Made by a program: the position numbers and the translations under genes
Part shown: in pieces, positions 11,796 through 23,499 of the stretch
Numbering within the stretch: position 1 is the stretch's first letter
Layout: each line of letters starts with the position of its first letter
The notes under the pieces: generated by a model
What the model saw: only the letters and a program-made list of their open reading frames with translations
Told to the model about the DNA's origin: nothing
Databases searched by the model: none
Assembly (NCBI GenBank): GCA_003255025.1
Contig: QANY01002976.1
Coordinates: 3,653,541-3,717,540 of the forward strand
Direction of reading: 5' to 3'
Length of the DNA: 64,000 bases
Source: Datisca glomerata
Lineage: Eukaryota; Streptophyta; Magnoliopsida; Cucurbitales; Datiscaceae

Positions 11796-11999
11796 TGTTA
11801 AAACATGTTTTGCATATTTGTAATCAATTAGAAGAAATTTTTGATTTAATAGATTATCTTGAAATTTATTATTAAATTATATGATAATGAAATGATAGAT
11901 TTCAAATCCTAGAAGTCTAATGTTAGATTGAAACAATCCGATTTATCTTGCAGAGATAATTAAGCTATTATGTTTTATTATTTTATCAAACAATTCAGA

Positions 12000-12430
12000 G
12001 TCTTTCCAATATTATTTAACAAATTTAGAGAAATAAAAATATTACTAATGCAAACAATTGAGAAATCAGTGAATTGGTTGAAAATTTCATCCATTGTACT
12101 TGGAGCATTTTTAAGATTAAATGACATTATTTTTCATTTATAACGACCAAATGCAATTTTGCGTTCATCAATTCCATTTGTCTGAATTTACCAAAATATA
12201 TTAGGAATGTGGTTACACAATTTTTTACAAACTTTCTTTTTAAAACTTTTAATTTTATTTATTTTTGAAGAGTAGAATTTTAAAACTATTCTTCAATTCT
12301 TTTATATTTTATTTAATTTTGTAGAAAACAAAATTATTTTTCTTTACAAGAAATTAAATTTGCAATTTTATAAACAAAATTTTGTTTTAATGTTTTCAAT
12401 TTCTCATTTTGAGAACTTTTTTTAATTTGA
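12000..12430 (-). pseudogene. Pararetrovirus reverse transcriptase remnant
   Basis: On the - strand, 12160-12010 reads IMSFNLKNAPSTMDEIFNQF, matching the conserved F-x-L-x-N-A-P-S block of caulimovirid RT. The following catalytic box, normally Y-I-D-D, reads C-I-S-N here, so both catalytic Asp residues are lost. Upstream parts are only faintly recognisable and the usual thumb and RNase H are mostly deleted. The enzyme is certainly inactive. Confidence 0.65.
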
Positions 12431-12526
12431 CAGGTTTATCCATGGGATAAGTAATTATCTTGTAAAAGGATACAACAGACAGACGAATGGTAAATCCAAA
12501 ATAAATTTGTCTGTCATATATTTCAC

Positions 12527-12712
12527 TTAGACAAATGATGTTTTAAAGCATACATTGTCTTGGCAAATATGAATTTTAGAGATTTCATAATTGATATGCA
12601 TTCTAGTACCATTTGCAGAGGACAACGATTCTTTTGTCTTCTTGAAGTACTTGGTAGGAATGAATCCTTCCTGCATACAATTCAAATCAGCTCCTGAATC
12701 AATAAGAGTCAT
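12527..12712 (-). pseudogene. Pararetrovirus aspartic protease remnant
   Basis: The stretch begins MTLIDSGADLNCMQEGFIPT. The catalytic D-S-G triad is intact, in the setting I-D-S-G-A-D-x-N-C typical of caulimovirid proteases. The open part is 61 codons and ends at a stop at 12527; upstream frames continue to about 12790. The protease would process the viral polyprotein. It lies between the capsid-like and reverse-transcriptase remnants, as expected. Confidence 0.72.
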
Positions 12713-13039
12713 TGAAGTGAAATCAAAATCTTGGATTATTATTCTGACTATTATGTGTCATTTCTTAATTTTGATGTGATTATGGATTTGAATGAAGTTA
12801 TAATCATCTAGTTATTGACAATAGGTTCTTCAACCTGATTATCAGAAATTAGGGATTTACTAGGTTCTTCTAGTTCAATGGATTCATAATTTTTAATTAA
12901 ATATTCTATTTTTAAGAGGAATTCTTTTATTATTTCTGTGTTCGAATCTTTTAATTCTTTTATTTCTATTTTAATATTTTTTATTTCTTTTTGATGTTCC
13001 CGTAAAGCAACTGCTTTTTCCTTTCCTTTATCTTTGTTG

Positions 13040-14330
13040 AATTTTTTAAGAGTTTATGAAAGGCTTGCGGTATTATTATTAGACTTAGTATTTTCTTTCT
13101 TTTGAATTACCTTTCTAAGTCTTTCAAAGTGTTCACGTTTCAATTTAGAATTTACAATTTTACTAATTAAATCTAATAAAATATTATCTTGTTCTTCATT
13201 TTTATTTAAAACAATAATATTTTTCTGATAACAGCTATCTCTGCACCCCATAGAGATGTTAGAGAATCACTTTCAGAACTTGAAGACTTTGATTCATCAA
13301 ATTCAGGAGAATAAACTTCTCTTATATCCTCATTACTACTTTCATAGTAATATATTGATTCTATTATTCTAAACAATTCTAGTTTATCTTCGTCAGATAT
13401 TTTTAATTGATTAATTTATTTTTTACTTGGCAAGTGTTAGAAAAATGATCATTCTAGTCATATTTAAAACACTTAATTTTACTTTTATCATCAAAATTTT
13501 TATTGAATTTTCTTCTTGAATAATTTTTATTCTTAGAAAAGTATTTGTCAAAATTTTTAATTTTCTGTTGGTGGTATTTTTTTCTATAAGGTATGAAAAA
13601 TATTTTAGGATTAAGATGAGAATTTTTCCTATTCTTTTGGGAAGAAGTAATAGCGGGTAATTTATATTACTAACAGAAATTGCTTAATTCGTATTTGGTA
13701 GTTTTCTTTTCCTTTTTAATTTGTTTAATAATTTTCATGTCTATACACATTCTTAGACCTTCTTTTGTATTGTAGTGATAATTGTACTGTAGGTGAGACT
13801 ATTATAGTTTATATTTTCTAGGTCATCACTAAAGATTATTCTAATTTTGTGGGCAAATAAATTTGGTAAGCCATTGATAAATTTTTCTTTTCAAAAGGGC
13901 TGATTAATATCATCCCTAGACATTACTCTAGATAAAAATATGTTTATACTTGACAAATGCACTTAGGGTAGGACACCTAAGATTGGTTAATTGGTTATGG
14001 ATATGCGAAGTAACATTACTTGGCGTCCCTATGAAATGTTCAATTATTGTGTAGAAAAGGTACTAATGGCATCAGACATTATTTTCTGATCCTCTCCAAG
14101 GATTGGGGTTCCTTTAGCATTAATCTTTATTGCTGTAAGGATGATATTTTTAGACTCTTCAGTATGATACTTTTCTCACCAGGAATGAAACATTCCTGTG
14201 AATCTTGTGACTAAAAGTTTGATTACCTCATTGTAAGGTAAATTGTGTATGGTGATGTAGTTGTGGGCTACCATAGTCATGTGTTATTTGTTGAGGATTT
14301 CCTCATCTGAAAGTCTATCAATATTCCATT
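13040..14330 (-). pseudogene. Pararetrovirus capsid-like region with degraded zinc knuckle
   Basis: On the - strand, 14300-14100 gives a gag/capsid-like stretch with LLVTRFTGMFHSW followed by KYHTEESKNIILTAIK. Further on, near 13470-13430, a degraded zinc knuckle reads CFKYD, one stop, NDHFSNTC, where the second Cys has become Tyr. Then comes an acidic Ser/Glu/Asp-rich tail (13390-13260) and the Lys-rich open stretch 13251-13054. Capsid followed by Cys-His knuckle and acidic tail is the usual order in caulimovirids. Several stops make it non-coding today. Confidence 0.62.
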
Positions 14331-14509
14331 CATATAATTTTTTGACAGAGACAGAAAATTAATTAACTAAAGAGGACTCAGTAATTTGCATGTCTAGAGG
14401 AATAGGCTTTTATGCCACTTCCTTTCTATGTGATGTTTAATTGAATTGGGAAAAAATAATTGACAAGTTTCATGCTCTTTCCCAAGAGCATATATTTTTT
14501 TAATTGTTT

Positions 14510-14713
14510 TTACATGATGTTGAGACTTGAAGGAAGAAACAGACCATGTGATTTATAAATTTTTTTACTAGAGATTTTGGGTATATTCCATACCTTATGA
14601 TCTACTTGATCATCTTCTAAATATTCAAAATGGTCTTCATTAATTATGTCTGGTATTGTATTTTTTGTAGACCTATTGCTGTAAGATGAATTACTTCTAA
14701 ATAATCTACTCAT
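14510..14713 (-). pseudogene. Pararetrovirus first ORF, N-terminal fragment
   Basis: The ATG at 14713 opens a 67-codon stretch beginning MSRLFRSNSSYSN and containing an acidic Glu/Asp patch followed by VWNIPKISSKKIYKSHG. It lies about 400 bases after the primer site, where the first long ORF of caulimoviruses starts. A stop at 14510 ends it. The same N-terminus is recognisable at about 8470 (MSRLFR) in copy A but is cut short by a deletion. Role not proven; by position it is movement-protein or capsid polyprotein N-terminus. Confidence 0.55.
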
Positions 14714-15115
14714 TGCTCAGAATAACTAAATTTTTTTATGCTTGAAAATTCCATCTTATATATTGATTCTCAAACCTGTTATGACTTTTACAACCTCCTA
14801 TGAAGTTACTCTTCTCCGTTTTGCTTTTACAACTACCCTACCATTAGGATTTACGTATCTAAAAAGTTTATTGGAGTGCTTGAAGTAAACCAAATAGAAA
14901 CTGATATGTCAGATTCACATATTAAAAAATCAAAGATTATAGAGAAATAATCAATTATAAGAATAATTAGTCACTTGTGCTGAGAGTCATATTAAATAAA
15001 AATAATTATGCAAAGAAGAAATTTAGTAACAGTAGCAACAATATACCAACCACTTGGGCGGTGAAGAACAAAAATTATGCAGATTAATTAAGAATAGTAA
15101 ATTCCTTATAAGGTT

Positions 15116-15129
15116 TGGCTCTGATACTA
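15116..15129 (-). other. Met-tRNA primer binding site, copy B
   Basis: The + strand reads TGGCTCTGATACTA, one base from the consensus complement TGGCTCTGATACCA. It precedes, on the - strand, the first viral ORF that begins near 14713. Confidence 0.8.
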
Positions 15130-15990
15130 AAAGTGGCGAAATTGTGTATAATTTAAGTATTTAGAAGTAATTGAATACTGGGTATTAGAAGAAATAATTT
15201 AAACAACAATAAACAATAAAATTGTTATTTGAAGTAAGATTTAAAACTTACAAGTATTGAAGAAAATAATTTACAACGATTAATTAGTGCTCCTACTCAC
15301 TAATTAATGTTGTGAAAAAGAAGAAGAAAAGATTACAAAAGATGACGAAGAAGAATGCTTTGTTTTCAAAACAATTTTGAGTGAAAAACTAGTTCTAAGG
15401 AACAAATGGGAGAAGACAACGTATTTATAGGCAATGAGAGCTTACTTCACCGGAAACTCATCACTTACCTGCACTATTCTTTTCTACTAAAGTAAAAATA
15501 TTTTTCAGTACAACTTTTGACTAAGAATGGTAAAAAATGTAAATAGTTGTCTAATTATTTGAAAATTAGTACACTTGTTTGTGAATATTACTATATGTTG
15601 GAGTTCTTGATAATTGCTATCTTGGGTTCTTGTGCTTTGATTGTTAATTTTGGAGAAGTCATTATTGCTTGTCTTGAAGATCATTATGACCGTTGCATTA
15701 TGCTGGAAAGTCATTATGATGTTAATTTTCAAATTTCTTCATTTCTCGAATATTCCACCAATGGAATTTTTCCAAAATTAAATTATGTTTATTCATCATC
15801 ACAGATATTAATATCATCAAACGGATCCTGAAAGTCTTGAAATGTGTGCCATTATGGTAGGACACGACCCTTCTATGTATTTTGGTCCTTCAACCGCGGA
15901 GGGGTAGCCTTTCTGGATGATTGAATTTTTTAGATATTTGGTTTAATCAGGTGACTTGACTCTTCATATGATTTAGAGTCAGAATTTTTA

Positions 15991-16592
15991 TTAAAAGGAT
16001 AAGCTTTTTTTTATTAATTCTTGCTTCAATTTGGATTTAGGTTTCATGGCATTTGATTTTCCCTTTGAAGAGGGTTTGGATTCTTTGGATGAATTCGGAC
16101 TCAATGGTTTAATTTGTGGATTTGGGATAATGAGTTCATTAAGTTTTAATGGAGTTTGGGTAAAAGGGTTTGTCAATTTTAGGCTAGGATGGACATTTGC
16201 AACTTTGTGGTTGATGGAGGTAATTATTTTATGGTTATTAAATTTTTTCCACCATTTAACATAATATTATCTGATGAGAATTCATCTCCAATTGAGTATT
16301 GCTACTTTAGGATCCAAGGTATTTTGTATTTATTTAAAAAAACAAAGTATTTAGGAAAATGAGGCCTCAAATGGTGAGGGCCTGTAAACTTTTTTAAAAA
16401 TAAATTGAAATATTATTGTAAGTCAAGTGGAAAAAGTTCTAACACAAGACTATGAATGGACCATCATCTTAAGAACCAATTTGAAAAACTAGTTTTGAAA
16501 ATTTTATCAAAATTTAAAAACCATAAATGGGAAGAATCACTATTTTGATGGAGAAAAATCATGTGCCAAGCATTAATATAGTCAAAATAATT
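15991..16592 (-). pseudogene. Pararetrovirus downstream ORF, C-terminal part, copy B
   Basis: The - strand carries the same Trp-rich and Pro/Ser/Lys-rich C-terminal coding segment as 10631-10040, including PNPQIKPLSPNSSKESKPSS and KGKSNAMKPKSKLK. It starts abruptly at the integration boundary, as expected for a redundant end of a circular genome. Confidence 0.5.
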
Positions 16593-17500
16593 GGTAATTT
16601 TACAACTAAATATTATTTCTGTTTATCTCTAAAAATCTTATATTCATTATCTAGAATATATACAGATATTATTCTAATGGTCTAGGTGGTTGAAAGAAGG
16701 GGAGAGAATGAGTTGATCAGATTATCAGTTCGTCAATCAAGAGTTGAATTGAGAACAATTCATGTCAGAGAGATTTTATTCTGTGATTAAACGTTAATCA
16801 AATCTCTAAAAGAATAATCATCACGTTCTTTTAGAGAATCATCTCACTAAAGTCCTCCTCAGTAAATCTCTAGATCTCATGTGTTGAGAATATCTAGAGA
16901 CAGAGAAATGTCTTATAATATTCTACGTGCCACACACGTCCTAGTGCGTTGAGGATTGACTTGGAAGATTTTCGTGTAGATCTCGGAGTCTACTGATCGT
17001 TGGAACGATTTCGTGAGAACGGAAGATCGATCAATTTTTGTAAGGACACTTGATATAGACTACAAGAGACATATGATTCATAACCTTGTATGTTGTGGAT
17101 TTAACTTATAAATATATAATAGATCCTGACTGATTGAAAACGAGTTTTCAATCAAAGTTTTTATTTTTTATTTGATTATCGTGGCGTTTCACGAGTTTTG
17201 TTTTATTAAAATATTCAATTTTTATTAAAAGTTTAATTTTTTAAAAGGTCGCGCACGCGTTGCGACGACCAGCAAAAGTTACATTCTCGCAAAAAAAGTG
17301 CAACAACAAAATGGAAATCATTACAAATTCAACAAGTGACAATAGGGGTGTTAAGAGTTTTAACATGAGTGGGTTCAGCTAGAAACACAGAACGGAGCAC
17401 ACCGCTCCAGTTTTCTCACATGTTCAAAACATCCCTCTCCCATACTTTGTCTCTCTTAGAGAGATATTTGACAGGACCCCCCTTATCCATTTTGGGGTCC
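16593..17500. other. Unassigned, possibly a decayed LTR
   Basis: No gene is seen. The part 16690-17270 is dense in TCTAGAGA/AGAGATTT motifs and ends in a CpG-rich stretch with CGCGCACGCGTTGCGACGACC-like composition followed by AT-rich sequence, resembling the R/U5 end of a copia-type LTR. No second copy, primer site or target duplication was found, so this stays a suggestion. Confidence 0.25.
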
Positions 17501-17517
17501 ATATAGTAGTTCTCACC

Positions 17518-18034
17518 TCACGATTTGACCAAATAAGTCAATCGAAGTACAACTAGCCCTAATCCTAAGTTGTATAGTGTATTTAGGGCTTCGAAACAAA
17601 GAATGATCCTATATGTGTTAGAAGAAAATTGGGAAAGAGCTAAACCATAGTGAGAAAAGAACTCCTGAAAAAGAGGAGACATGGGGAATATAAAGTCTAG
17701 AGCTATATACACACAGGATGGAGGGTTATTTGGGCAGGAGGTCTGTAAGGAAGTCTCATAGCCTCGTTCTCACCAAGAGAATAATGGACATCATCAAGAA
17801 AAATGTCTCTATAAATCCTGATAAACTCTATAAACTCGGCTTCATTCCTAACTCTAGGGATTGAAGGGGAAAGATGGTTTCCTCATCCATTTCTGAAAAA
17901 CCAAAGAAGAAGAAGATACAAAGGGGAGAAAACACGAAGAAAAGGGAAACACTACAGCAGTAGTGAGAAAAGAGTAAGTGAAAGAATAAAAACGAAAGCC
18001 TTAAATAAGGAACATACATGAAACATAAGCTCAA
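17518..18034 (-). pseudogene. Gypsy-type gag-like N-terminal remnant
   Basis: On the - strand the stretch 17712-17518 reads ALDFIFPMSPLFQEFFSHYG, then LALSQFSSNTYRIILCFEAL. The pattern of a hydrophobic P-L-S-P-L/F-x-x-x-F-F-x-x-x-G-L-A-x-x-Q-x-S/T-x-N-x-Y/W-R-x-L core matches the N-terminal domain often called putative gypsy-type transposon in plant genomes. A preceding segment (17860-17730) gives acidic coding-like sequence in other frames. There is no full ORF. Family assignment is by pattern only. Confidence 0.45.
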
Positions 18035-21000
18035 TTATCTAAGAAGTCTCAAAAGACGCAACAAAATGAAAAGATGTGATGATGCGAAAATATATGATAA
18101 GGTGAAGAGGCGTGATAAAAAGGGAGCCACAAAGTTGTTGTCGCCATTTACATTGAAGCATTGAAGTTGCAGTGCACGTTAACTTGAGCTATACATACTT
18201 CAATGTTATGGGGAAGCGAAACGACAAAAGGATAAAAGGTCTTGAAGTGATGATCATTAACCAGAAAATTAGTATGTTACACAAAACGATGGCGCTTCAT
18301 TGAGCGTAATGAGGGCTAATGTACGATATTTATACTATGTGGAAGCCACATGGTAGATTCCTGACACATTAATAAGCTAGAGGCAGATTTGGTTAATTAA
18401 TAATAGCCGATGGATGAAACGAACAGATGAGATATAATTGTTATAAAGAAGTCAATATTCCCGAATGTTTCTAGTGGCGTAACCTCCTCAACCCTCTAAA
18501 TATAAGGACATGGAATATTCCAAGAATTAAATAGTGACTTTCATGTATAAATATGAGTGAATATCACCTAAAAAATACACAAGAATACAAAATACATTTG
18601 TCTCGAGTTATCACTCTCTTATTCTACTTTTCTACATACCCTAGTATTGTAAATTCCCTTCACAGCAAAATCTTGAAACTTCCCTTCAGCTTCGACAAAA
18701 AAGACTTCTAAAAGCTGGCAAAAAATTTCGATTTTTGAGAATATTCATAACGTTCCTTGTAAGTTACTAGAATCAGCTCATCATCTTCTTCTCCACTTGG
18801 CCAAATCAAACACTTCGATAAAGAAAAGTGCTCTCACCATTGTTTTTATTGTCTTCTCTGAATTGCTTCTCTCCAATTCAACTCCTCTATACCATTGTTT
18901 TAAATCACAGTAGTGACTTTCACTGTGTTGTGAAAACTGGATGTAACAGACGTTAATGAATCGCGAGTGTTATAGGCATGAATTTTTTTAAGTTCTAGTA
19001 ACTCAGAAAATTGGACTTTCAAAGATGAAAATCCCGATAACAATTAGTTAAATTTTAAATAGATAATAACAATACGATATTATTTTATCTATTTTTCATT
19101 TTATTCCGTGTAAAGGCTATTGTTAAAAAAATAATAGTATTTTTTCAGAAGTCTAATCTTAATCTTTTAGAAAGAACTACAAAAGGGCTAAAAAGTCATC
19201 TGATGTATTTATTAATAGGACATTAGCTAAAAAAGTACAAAAACACAGACAACCCTAAACCCATTTTACTCTTCATCTATCAACCACTATAAAAAACCTA
19301 ATATTTAATCATCTTTATTCTCTTTCAGCCAAACCAAAAAAATGAAGTCTTTACTCATCTGTCATCTCCTCTCAGCCTCTCTCTTAAAAAACATACTTTT
19401 TAATCAAGACGAACCCAAAACCTTTGTATTTACCCATATAGATCTCTATCTGGTAATGTTTCTCAACCTACATCCATTGCAGATTTGAGATTGGTAACTT
19501 CTCTTCTTATTATACACCTCTTCTTCTAAGTCTTTTTCTCTGTTTCTTACAGGTAAAACGTGGTCACGGCCGTCACGGAAAATAATGACCGTCTTGGGCT
19601 ATCGCGGCCATTTTGTCACGATAAGGGCCGCGATGTCACTGAATCAATGTAGCTGTAATATAGCGGGATGTGACGGTATCAGAGCTCTCCGATACCGTTA
19701 CGCGACCAACTTTTCTTGTTCTATCCGTTGTTTCATTGTTCTCCATGAATTAATTCTAAGTAACAGAAGAACACCCTCCAAGTTTTCTTCTGGTCTACAT
19801 CGATGTACAATATATGTCAACGAATGGACGAGAAGAAGACTATTATTTTGCGAGAGAAATGGACAATGAATAGTCCAATGTTGTCTAAAAAAACTCAAAA
19901 AGAGAAACTGTGATAGAAACTGATAAGAAATAATAATATTTTTTTTAAATAGACAAAATTGCCCAACAGACGTTAAGAAAATTGAAGGTTGGCCTACTTT
20001 TTCCTATTCTAAAAGTACATGGAGTAAATTTACTCATTTGAAAATTTGTAGGTATTAGTTGAATCACTCAAAGTTTGTGAGTGTAAGTTAAATTTAACCC
20101 TTAAATTAATAGTAGACATGGTACAAATTTGTCCAGAGAGAGAAAGGGGAAAAGGTATTGATGATATGAGGGGAAAGAGATATTTGTGAAAAAAAAATAT
20201 TGTTAAATTAAATAGTAAACATGGTACATAAGGATGTCAACGGGACAGGATAGGAGTGACGTTCTTCTTTATGCGTATCTCCACCTTAATATGTTCACCT
20301 CATCCCCACCCTATTCTCATTTAAAGGGCGATGGGTCGGAATGGGGAATCTTCTTTAAGGGTGGGTTACCTACGGGTTCACCATCCATTTCTATATGTCT
20401 AAATTATGTGTAGAGTTTTTTAAACTACTAAAATTACTAATGTCATAAGCAATATAGAGAGAAATTTTTATCTAATTAAAGAATGTAGAGAGAAATTAAA
20501 TCATTACAAATAAAATAATATATAAATAAATTTGAGCATATCCTAAATAAATTTCATGATAAATGTTAGGCTAAATTATCAAAATTGAATATGACCCTAT
20601 ATTTATTAATAATTTTTGGAAGTGACAAGTATGGTTAACTAATAATTTTAAATCATAAATAAAAATAAATGGGGCGGAAACTATTATATCCGTCAACATT
20701 CCATACCCACACGAGTTTATATATAAATACTCCGTAGGTTATGAGACACAAGTGATTTTGACATCTCCAATGGTGCGTATTCGATTAACTGTTTTCTTTC
20801 AAATAAAAATTATATTATGTATTAAATTCTATATATATGCTACACTATTGTCATTGGCCAAATATAAATATATTCTTAATGTCATATTAGATGAACAAAA
20901 TTGTTTTAACTATTTACTTAACATGGGTCATTCTTCCTTAGTAACAGTAATTGAGTAGGGTAATGGGAGGAGAGAGAGAAAAAACTCAGTATTTCTTTCC

Positions 21001-21078
21001 TCCCTGCACTCTCTTTGTCTTTCATCCTAGTATAATATTATTACAATAAGAAAGAATTTTTCGACCAATACGAGTATA
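18035..21078. other. Intergenic sequence, no gene recognised
   Basis: Several short open frames exist but none shows a known domain. The part 18340-18760 has a TATA-like/A-rich arrangement followed by a C/T-rich leader, like an old gypsy LTR. The part 19555-19720 is an unusual CpG-rich stretch with GGCCGTCACGG and GGTATCAGAGCTCTCCGATACC inverted motifs. The part 20225-20400 is a short G-rich stretch of dispersed-repeat character. Confidence 0.4.
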
Positions 21079-22400
21079 CGCTACAAGAAAAACGGTCATT
21101 CGTGACGGTTAAACCGTGACGGTTAAATGGCGACGGTTAGATATACCGTCGCAATAGGTTGAGCAGAGAAATATATGACGACAATTTTGTAAACCATCAG
21201 AATAGAAAATAGAAATGGCGACGATTCTCCTCTAATCGTTGCTGCAGGTTTACCAATAACGATAATTTTCTTGAACTGTTGCAACAAAACCTTCCTTATT
21301 GCGACGGTTAGGTTGAATCGTTGTCACAGAACCCATTAAACGACGTCGTTTAATATTTCCCAATTCTCCTTAATTTTTTGGTTCTGTTAAACGTAGTTCT
21401 CCCCTCTCTTCGATCTCTCTCTCATGCATCCCTCTTCCAGCATTCTCTCTCTTTCATGCATGTATTCCACTTCGAGTTGTCTCTCTCTCAATCTCTCTCT
21501 CTCTCTCTCTCTCTCTTTCAAGCCGGTCTTCCTCTTCGAGCAGTCTCTCCCTCACGCTATGTATTTCCCACAGCCCACGGGTCTCTCTTGCGCAGATCTA
21601 ATTTCCTCTCATGAGCGGTATCTTCTCACGACAAATCTGAGCCCCTCTCACCTAGGGTTTCTCTCGTACAGATCTGATCCCCTCTTTGATGAGAATCTCT
21701 TTTGGGTTTGCGTAATGGATTAAAAAAGTGAAGATGGGGATGGTTGTGGTGGTCTAGCGTTTGAAGATGTTACATGCTCTTTGTCACCGTGTATCACTTA
21801 GGTAGGATTTTCGATTCTTCATTCTTTGATTTCACATGACAGATAAGTAGGATTTTCGAGGGTGTTTCTTTTCACTCTCTTTCTGCCTAATTTTTTATAG
21901 GGAGAGAAAGATGAAAAAAATGAGTGTGATCAAGGTATCATTAGGCTATCATCAGATCAAAAGGATCTCTTTTAATGAACTATATATCTAATTTGAAGCC
22001 TATGATACTTTAATTTTGATTTATCTTTGGATTTTTGATATCTAATAATGGTGATCTAATCTTTTCCTAGTCTATCAGTTACTTTATACTGAACAAGCAC
22101 CTTCCGCAAAAGGTAGAATGCGAAGAAGAATGTAAATGAAATAAGTAACCTGCAGAGCTGAATGCATCTCTGGGCGATTGTAAAAATGATGGTGAAGAAT
22201 GCAAAGGGAAAAGAGATCAAGTTAATTTGAATGAGTCTCAAAAGACATCAGTCAAACATCTTGATAGAAAGGCAAATGAAAACATTAAGTAAGACGGAGA
22301 AAAATCTGCTTCGCAAAACTAAGAAGAAACAAACAAATGGTTCAGCTGAGGTATTCTTCTTCTCACCTTCTTCATAAACCCAAATTTGTAATCTGTAAGG
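21079..22400 (+). mobile_element. CACTA transposon, one terminal part only
   Basis: The sequence CGCTACAAGAAAAACGG at 21079 is one base from the CACTACAAGAAAA terminus of plant CACTA elements. It is followed by subterminal repeats built on GACGGTTA and GCGACGGTT (21105-21310), the motif AACGACGTCGTTTAAT, and a CT-rich leader, the usual 5' architecture of these elements. No matching opposite terminus was found downstream, so the element is truncated or interrupted near 22400. No transposase domain is readable. Confidence 0.65.
21479..21522 (+). repeat. (CT)n microsatellite
   Basis: A run of CTCTCTCT, about 20 dinucleotides with few interruptions, sits in the leader of the CACTA end. Open frames across it (21378-21723) are low-complexity artefacts. 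Confidence 0.9.
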
Positions 22401-23499
22401 ATTAAAATGATGCATAGTAAAACATCTTCAGATTGGTAGTTTCTTAAACACAATCCTTATTATTAGAGAATTTCCCAAAGGAAAACTTTGCAAACCTATC
22501 TAGTAGCCTTCACCTCTGATCCAGGATGAAGCAATTTTTTCGGCTACAACACACCTCCTCCTATCCTCTTCACCATTCCCATCTTTTACCACCTCTGTCC
22601 TTTCGATCTTTCATTAACTTACACCATCATGCTTCAGGATTGGGTAGAACAACCCTTCCACCTTTAAGATGGTTTTAAGCCATAACATGGTTGCTCTGTT
22701 CCCTTTCTCACTCCGTGGGGGAGATTGAAGTCATACTACTAGCGATGATGCAGATTAAGATCCCTTTTGGCTCGACTTGGTGAGGGCGTCAGAACAAGTC
22801 ATCATGATCTCGAACTTTCGGCCAAAAGGCGACTAGAACCCTCAAGACCTTAGAGAAGTTCATGAAAGCTGTGGAAATCCTATAACCATCGGCCCATAAA
22901 TATGAGGTTTTCTTTTACTTTTAGGTTAGCCTGAGGAGGGGATACGCCCTCTACTTATGAGGGATTTTTATAGCTTTTCCTTTACTTATTTTCGTAAGAT
23001 TTTCCTCTTATTAATAAGAATGAAATTTTCTTTAATGGATCTGATTCTTTCCTTGCTTTTGGTTCTACTTTCCCTTATTTTTTTTATCTGTCATAACCTT
23101 CGTATTTGCACAAGCTTGGTCATCGGCCCCGAGCTTGAATGGAATTTAAACTTGATCATTTAAGTAATTGATCCTAAAGTAAATGAAGCTTCACTTTTAC
23201 TTCCGCCGAGCTTCAATTTGATTCGAATGAGACCTTAATCTTTTCTTCGTTATTGCTTCCTCGTCACTTCGAGTGGGGAACGTTCTACGTACTAATGTCT
23301 GTTGACCTAAGCTGCGAAGTTGTCCTGACCCCGAGTTTGAGCGAGCCTTAACTAATCAACTTGATCCTTATTACTTCCTCCCTAGTCTGCTGTCCCCTTT
23401 CAGGGAGGTCGGGCCACACAGTCCTGCCATAAAGCTTGGAATTTTTTGGATGTTGTCTTCGAGAGAGGTCTGTTCGGGTGGACCTGCCTCAAACGTGAG

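Larger units (their letters stand above)
8320..16592 (-). mobile_element. Endogenous pararetrovirus (Caulimoviridae-like), about 1.3 genome units, decayed
   Basis: Read on the - strand the order is: end-repeat copy, Met-tRNA primer site, N-terminal ORF, capsid-like region with a zinc knuckle, aspartic protease, reverse transcriptase remnant, further ORFs, then the same end segment and primer site again. Segment 8362-10631 repeats 14632-16592 in direct orientation, and the repeated part includes coding sequence, which fits a circular viral genome integrated with terminal redundancy and not ordinary LTRs. All ORFs carry stops and frameshifts, so this is a fossil. Genus is not assigned. An alternative is a related retroelement with pararetrovirus-like pol. 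Confidence 0.72.
14632..16592 (-). repeat. Pararetrovirus terminal redundancy, copy B
   Basis: This is the partner of 8362-10631. It contains the primer site at 15116-15129, an AT-rich presumed intergenic/promoter part (15140-15980) and the end of a coding region (15991-16592). The right boundary at 16592, where similarity to the other copy is lost, is the best estimate of the virus/host junction. Confidence 0.8.

Noticed and set aside
8855..15129. tRNA genes suggested by tRNA-like words (TGGTATCAGAGC)
   Set aside because: These are primer binding sites complementary to a tRNA 3' end, without a cloverleaf around them. No tRNA gene was recognised in the window.
8362..16592. The two 2-kb direct repeats as LTRs of a retrotransposon
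   Set aside because: The repeated part includes coding sequence and contains the primer site inside it instead of next to its end, and no TG/CA ends or target duplication were found. Terminal redundancy of a pararetrovirus fits better.
19585..19869. 94-codon open frame (+)
   Set aside because: It runs through the CpG-rich inverted-motif stretch, has no known domain and no homologous pattern that I recognise.
21378..21723. Two overlapping + strand frames of 78 and 99 codons rich in Ser and Leu
   Set aside because: They are translations of a CT microsatellite and CT-rich leader of the CACTA end.
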